A stretch of 45,195 nucleotides of DNA from positions 1 to 45,195 of the forward strand of contig MHEI01000088.1 of NCBI GenBank assembly GCA_001805165.1, in the 5' to 3' direction. Each line of letters opens with the position of its first letter. The first letter of the stretch is position 1. This stretch comes from Nitrospirae bacterium RBG_16_43_11 (lineage in GTDB: Bacteria > Nitrospirota > 9FT-COMBO-42-15 > HDB-SIOI813). The notes beneath the pieces are model-generated. The model saw nothing but the letters and a program-made list of their open reading frames with translations, was not told the DNA's origin and made no database searches. The translations under genes were made by a program, and so were the position numbers. Below are positions 43,172-45,195 of the stretch, piece after piece.

Positions 43172-44137
43172 TTGGAGGCATCAGTCATTGTAACTTACAG
43201 GTGTGATGCGAGATGCCACATGTGCAATACATGGAAATATCCAACTGCACTGAGGGAAGAGATCAGACCGGATGTTCTTAATAAACTGCCACGGCTTGCT
43301 TTCTGTAATGTTACAGGCGGTGAGCCATTCCTCAGGGAAGATATAGAAGAGATTGTATCTGTTATCAGGAAAAGGGCAGGGCGGATTGTAATAAGCACGA
43401 ACGGGTTTTCAACTGATAGAATACTCAGTGTCGCTAAACAATTTCCTGATATTGGTTTCAGGATAAGCATCGAGGGCTTACCTGCGGCAAATGATGAGTT
43501 GCGAGGAATAAAAGATGGTTTTGACCACGGATTGCGAAGCCTGCTGGAGCTTCAACGCATGGGGATTAAGGACATCGGGTTCGGCATTACTGTCTCTGAT
43601 AGGAATGCCCGGGACATGATGGAATTATACCAGCTTGCGAAGTCCATGAATCTGGAGTTTGCTACTGCGGCAGTGCATAACTCATATTATTTTCATAAGT
43701 ACGATAATGAAATTAAGGGGAAGGAAACTGCAATTGCCTGCTTTGAGGAACTCATACGGGAGCTGTTGAAATCCGGAAAGGTCAAGGACTGGTTCAGGGC
43801 ATATTTCAATTACGGACTGATAAATTATATCAGGGGCGGGAAGCGGCTTCTCCCTTGCGAGGCAGGTACAGAGAATTTCTTTGTTGACCCATGGGGCGAA
43901 ATAATGCCATGCAATGGTCTTGATAAAAGCATCTGGATGGAGAGTATGGGTAATCTTAATGATAACAGCTTTGAAGATATATGGAACGGTGAAATGGCGA
44001 AGATTATAAGGGATAAGGTCAGGACATGTCCAAAGAATTGCTGGATGATTGGAACTGCATCTCCGGTTATGAAGAAATACATCAGTAAGCCGGTGGGATG
44101 GATAATCAAAAGAAAATTGTTCGGCATCCATGGATGA
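43172..44137 (+). CDS. Radical SAM protein with SPASM-like C-terminus
   Basis: 321 residues. YRCDARCHMC carries the CxxxCxxC iron-sulfur site (Cys11, 15, 18), followed by VTGGEPFLREDI and the SAM-contact region STNGF. The C-terminal half has LPCEAGTENFFVDPWGEIM, PCNGL and CPKNCWMIG, cysteines in the SPASM-like pattern for auxiliary clusters. The reaction is unknown; radical SAM/SPASM enzymes modify peptides, sugars or other substrates. The start is TTG 43172 after a GGAGGGG site, since no ATG is nearby in frame. It is translationally coupled to the GT4 gene by an 8-base overlap. Confidence 0.82.
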   Translation: MEASVIVTYRCDARCHMCNTWKYPTALREEIRPDVLNKLPRLAFCNVTGGEPFLREDIEEIVSVIRKRAGRIVISTNGFSTDRILSVAKQFPDIGFRISIEGLPAANDELRGIKDGFDHGLRSLLELQRMGIKDIGFGITVSDRNARDMMELYQLAKSMNLEFATAAVHNSYYFHKYDNEIKGKETAIACFEELIRELLKSGKVKDWFRAYFNYGLINYIRGGKRLLPCEAGTENFFVDPWGEIMPCNGLDKSIWMESMGNLNDNSFEDIWNGEMAKIIRDKVRTCPKNCWMIGTASPVMKKYISKPVGWIIKRKLFGIHG

Positions 44138-45195
44138 AATCAGAGTTGCCATACTTGGTACAAAAGGTTTTCCTGATGTCCAGGGCGGCATTGAGATGCA
44201 CTGCCAGGAGTTGTACCGCAGGCTTGCATCAATGGGGTGCAGGATACGTGTTTATGCAAGAAAAGGATACGTAAAACCGGAGACGATTGTTTTTAATGGT
44301 GTTGAGATATTTCCAATCTGGACCCCCAGGAGAAAAAATATAGAGGCTATTGTGCATACCTTTTTGGGTGCTCTGCATATCGGCCTTCACAAAAGGAGTT
44401 TTGATTTAGTTCACATACATGCAGTTGGGCCGTCGCTGTTGACACCGGTTCTAAGGTTGTTTGGTCTGAAAGTTATTGTCACCAATCACGGACCGGATTA
44501 TGACAGGCAAAAGTGGGGATATTTTGCAAAGATGATATTGCGTCTTGGTGAGTTGATTGGTACCCGTTATGCAACGGCTGTTATTGCGGTTTCGCGACAT
44601 ATTAAAAAAACACTCGAGGAGAAATATGGCAGGGATGTTTTTTATATTCCTAATGGGGTAACGATGCATGATAAATCAGCGCCTGGCGTTGTTATGCGGA
44701 AGTATGATTTGCAAGAAAGGAAATATATCCTTGCTGTTGGAAGGATTGTAAGAGAGAAGGGTTTTCATGACATTATTTCTGCCTTTTCAGATATTGACAC
44801 TGACTTGAAGCTTGTAATAGCAGGCGGCGCTGACCATGAGGACAATTACACCAGGGAGTTAAAGGAAAGGGCAAACAGAGACAGGCGTATTGTGATGACA
44901 GGTGTAATGAGTTCGGAAGCCCTGTCAGAACTATACTCCAATGCAGCACTATTTGTGTCATCATCATATATCGAGGGTCTGCCTATTACTGTTCTTGAGG
45001 CCATGAGCTTCGGACTTCCTGTTCTTATCAGCAGGATACCAGCCCATATGGAGTTAATAGATGACGAAAGCCTTGCATTTAATCCCGGGGACATGGAATT
45101 GCTCAGGGATAAACTCCGGGAATTCAGTAATATGCTTCCCGTAACGGGGGGGAGGGCCTCCAGTATTGAATTTGTTCAGAATGAGTTCGACTGGG
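44130..45195 (+). CDS. Family 4 glycosyltransferase, cut by the window edge
   Basis: 355 codons are visible and the frame is open to the last base. The N-terminus RVAILGTKGFPDVQGGIEMH is the GT-KGFPxxQGG motif of WbbL-like/DUF1972-type GT4 enzymes. LVHIHAVGPSLL and VTNHGPDYDRQKWG follow. In the C-terminal domain ILAVGRIVREKGFHDII, LVIAGGADH, IVMTGVMSSEALSELYS and EGLPITVLEAMSFGLPVL form the donor site with EX7E. ATG 44130 starts inside the radical SAM gene. Only the last part of the protein is missing. Confidence 0.88.
   Translation, partial: MDEIRVAILGTKGFPDVQGGIEMHCQELYRRLASMGCRIRVYARKGYVKPETIVFNGVEIFPIWTPRRKNIEAIVHTFLGALHIGLHKRSFDLVHIHAVGPSLLTPVLRLFGLKVIVTNHGPDYDRQKWGYFAKMILRLGELIGTRYATAVIAVSRHIKKTLEEKYGRDVFYIPNGVTMHDKSAPGVVMRKYDLQERKYILAVGRIVREKGFHDIISAFSDIDTDLKLVIAGGADHEDNYTRELKERANRDRRIVMTGVMSSEALSELYSNAALFVSSSYIEGLPITVLEAMSFGLPVLISRIPAHMELIDDESLAFNPGDMELLRDKLREFSNMLPVTGGRASSIEFVQNEFDW

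Noticed and set aside
43682..44191. 169-residue open frame on the minus strand
   Set aside because: It lies opposite the well-supported radical SAM gene, shows no recognisable domain or signal, and has no ribosome site; a shadow frame.

Overview
The window is one large cell-surface polysaccharide (EPS or capsule / O-antigen-like) locus. It comes from a Gram-negative bacterium of moderate to low GC. An outer membrane is implied by a Wza-type export protein, a predicted outer-membrane beta-barrel and a lipoprotein with a clear lipobox (LTGC followed by Ser-Ser). A Wzz/BY-kinase fusion paired with a PHP-type phosphatase, the SxtJ/DUF5989/carbamoyltransferase cassette, FecR and NHL proteins would fit Nitrospirota or Desulfobacterota-like lineages. 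I cannot fix the taxon from sequence alone. I see no rRNA, tRNA, CRISPR array, transposase or integrase.

Layout. (1) 1-1166 (+): an incomplete GT2 glycosyltransferase and an SGNH hydrolase lacking its N-terminal catalytic block, which looks like a decaying edge. (2) 1163-9667 (-): a compact operon read right to left: gmd, GT2, GT4, cupin, DegT aminotransferase, a 50-residue DUF5989-like protein (4692-4844), SxtJ-like protein, carbamoyltransferase, SGNH hydrolase. Gmd plus the aminotransferase suggest GDP-perosamine or a related 4-amino-6-deoxy sugar; the last genes look like carbamoyl and acyl decoration. (3) 9748-20493 (+): lipid-linked sugar chemistry, with three polyprenyl-phosphate sugar synthase-like GT2s, a DUF2304 membrane protein, two GT-C (GT39-like) membrane transferases, an epimerase-methyltransferase fusion, a GT4 and an AglD/LPG-synthase-like membrane protein. 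(4) 20571-21458 (-): a single GT2 with C-terminal membrane helices. (5) 21590-27433 (+): an envelope module: an 18-repeat NHL lipoprotein, a beta-barrel, a secreted protein of tandem 14-residue repeats and a FecR-domain protein. (6) 27436-45195 (+): export, assembly and decoration: Wza-like, Wzc-like kinase, PHP phosphatase, O-antigen ligase/polymerase, TPR protein, Wzx flippase, sulfotransferase, exported glycosidase-like protein, a second Wzy, methyltransferase, asparagine synthase-like amidotransferase, GT4, second sulfotransferase, radical SAM/SPASM protein and a GT4 that runs off the right edge.

Working model (inference): GDP-sugar and epimerase products feed GT2/GT4 enzymes and polyprenyl-phosphate-dependent GT-C enzymes. 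Repeat units are flipped by Wzx, polymerised by Wzy, length-controlled by the Wzc-like kinase with its phosphatase, and exported through the Wza-like protein with help from the region 5 module. The glycan is probably modified by sulfate, carbamoyl, amide, methyl and amino groups. No phosphoglycosyltransferase that would start chain synthesis (WbaP/WecA type) is present, so it must lie outside the window. Gene spacing is tight throughout, with many ATGA or short overlaps; no gene-free stretch exceeds about 135 bases.
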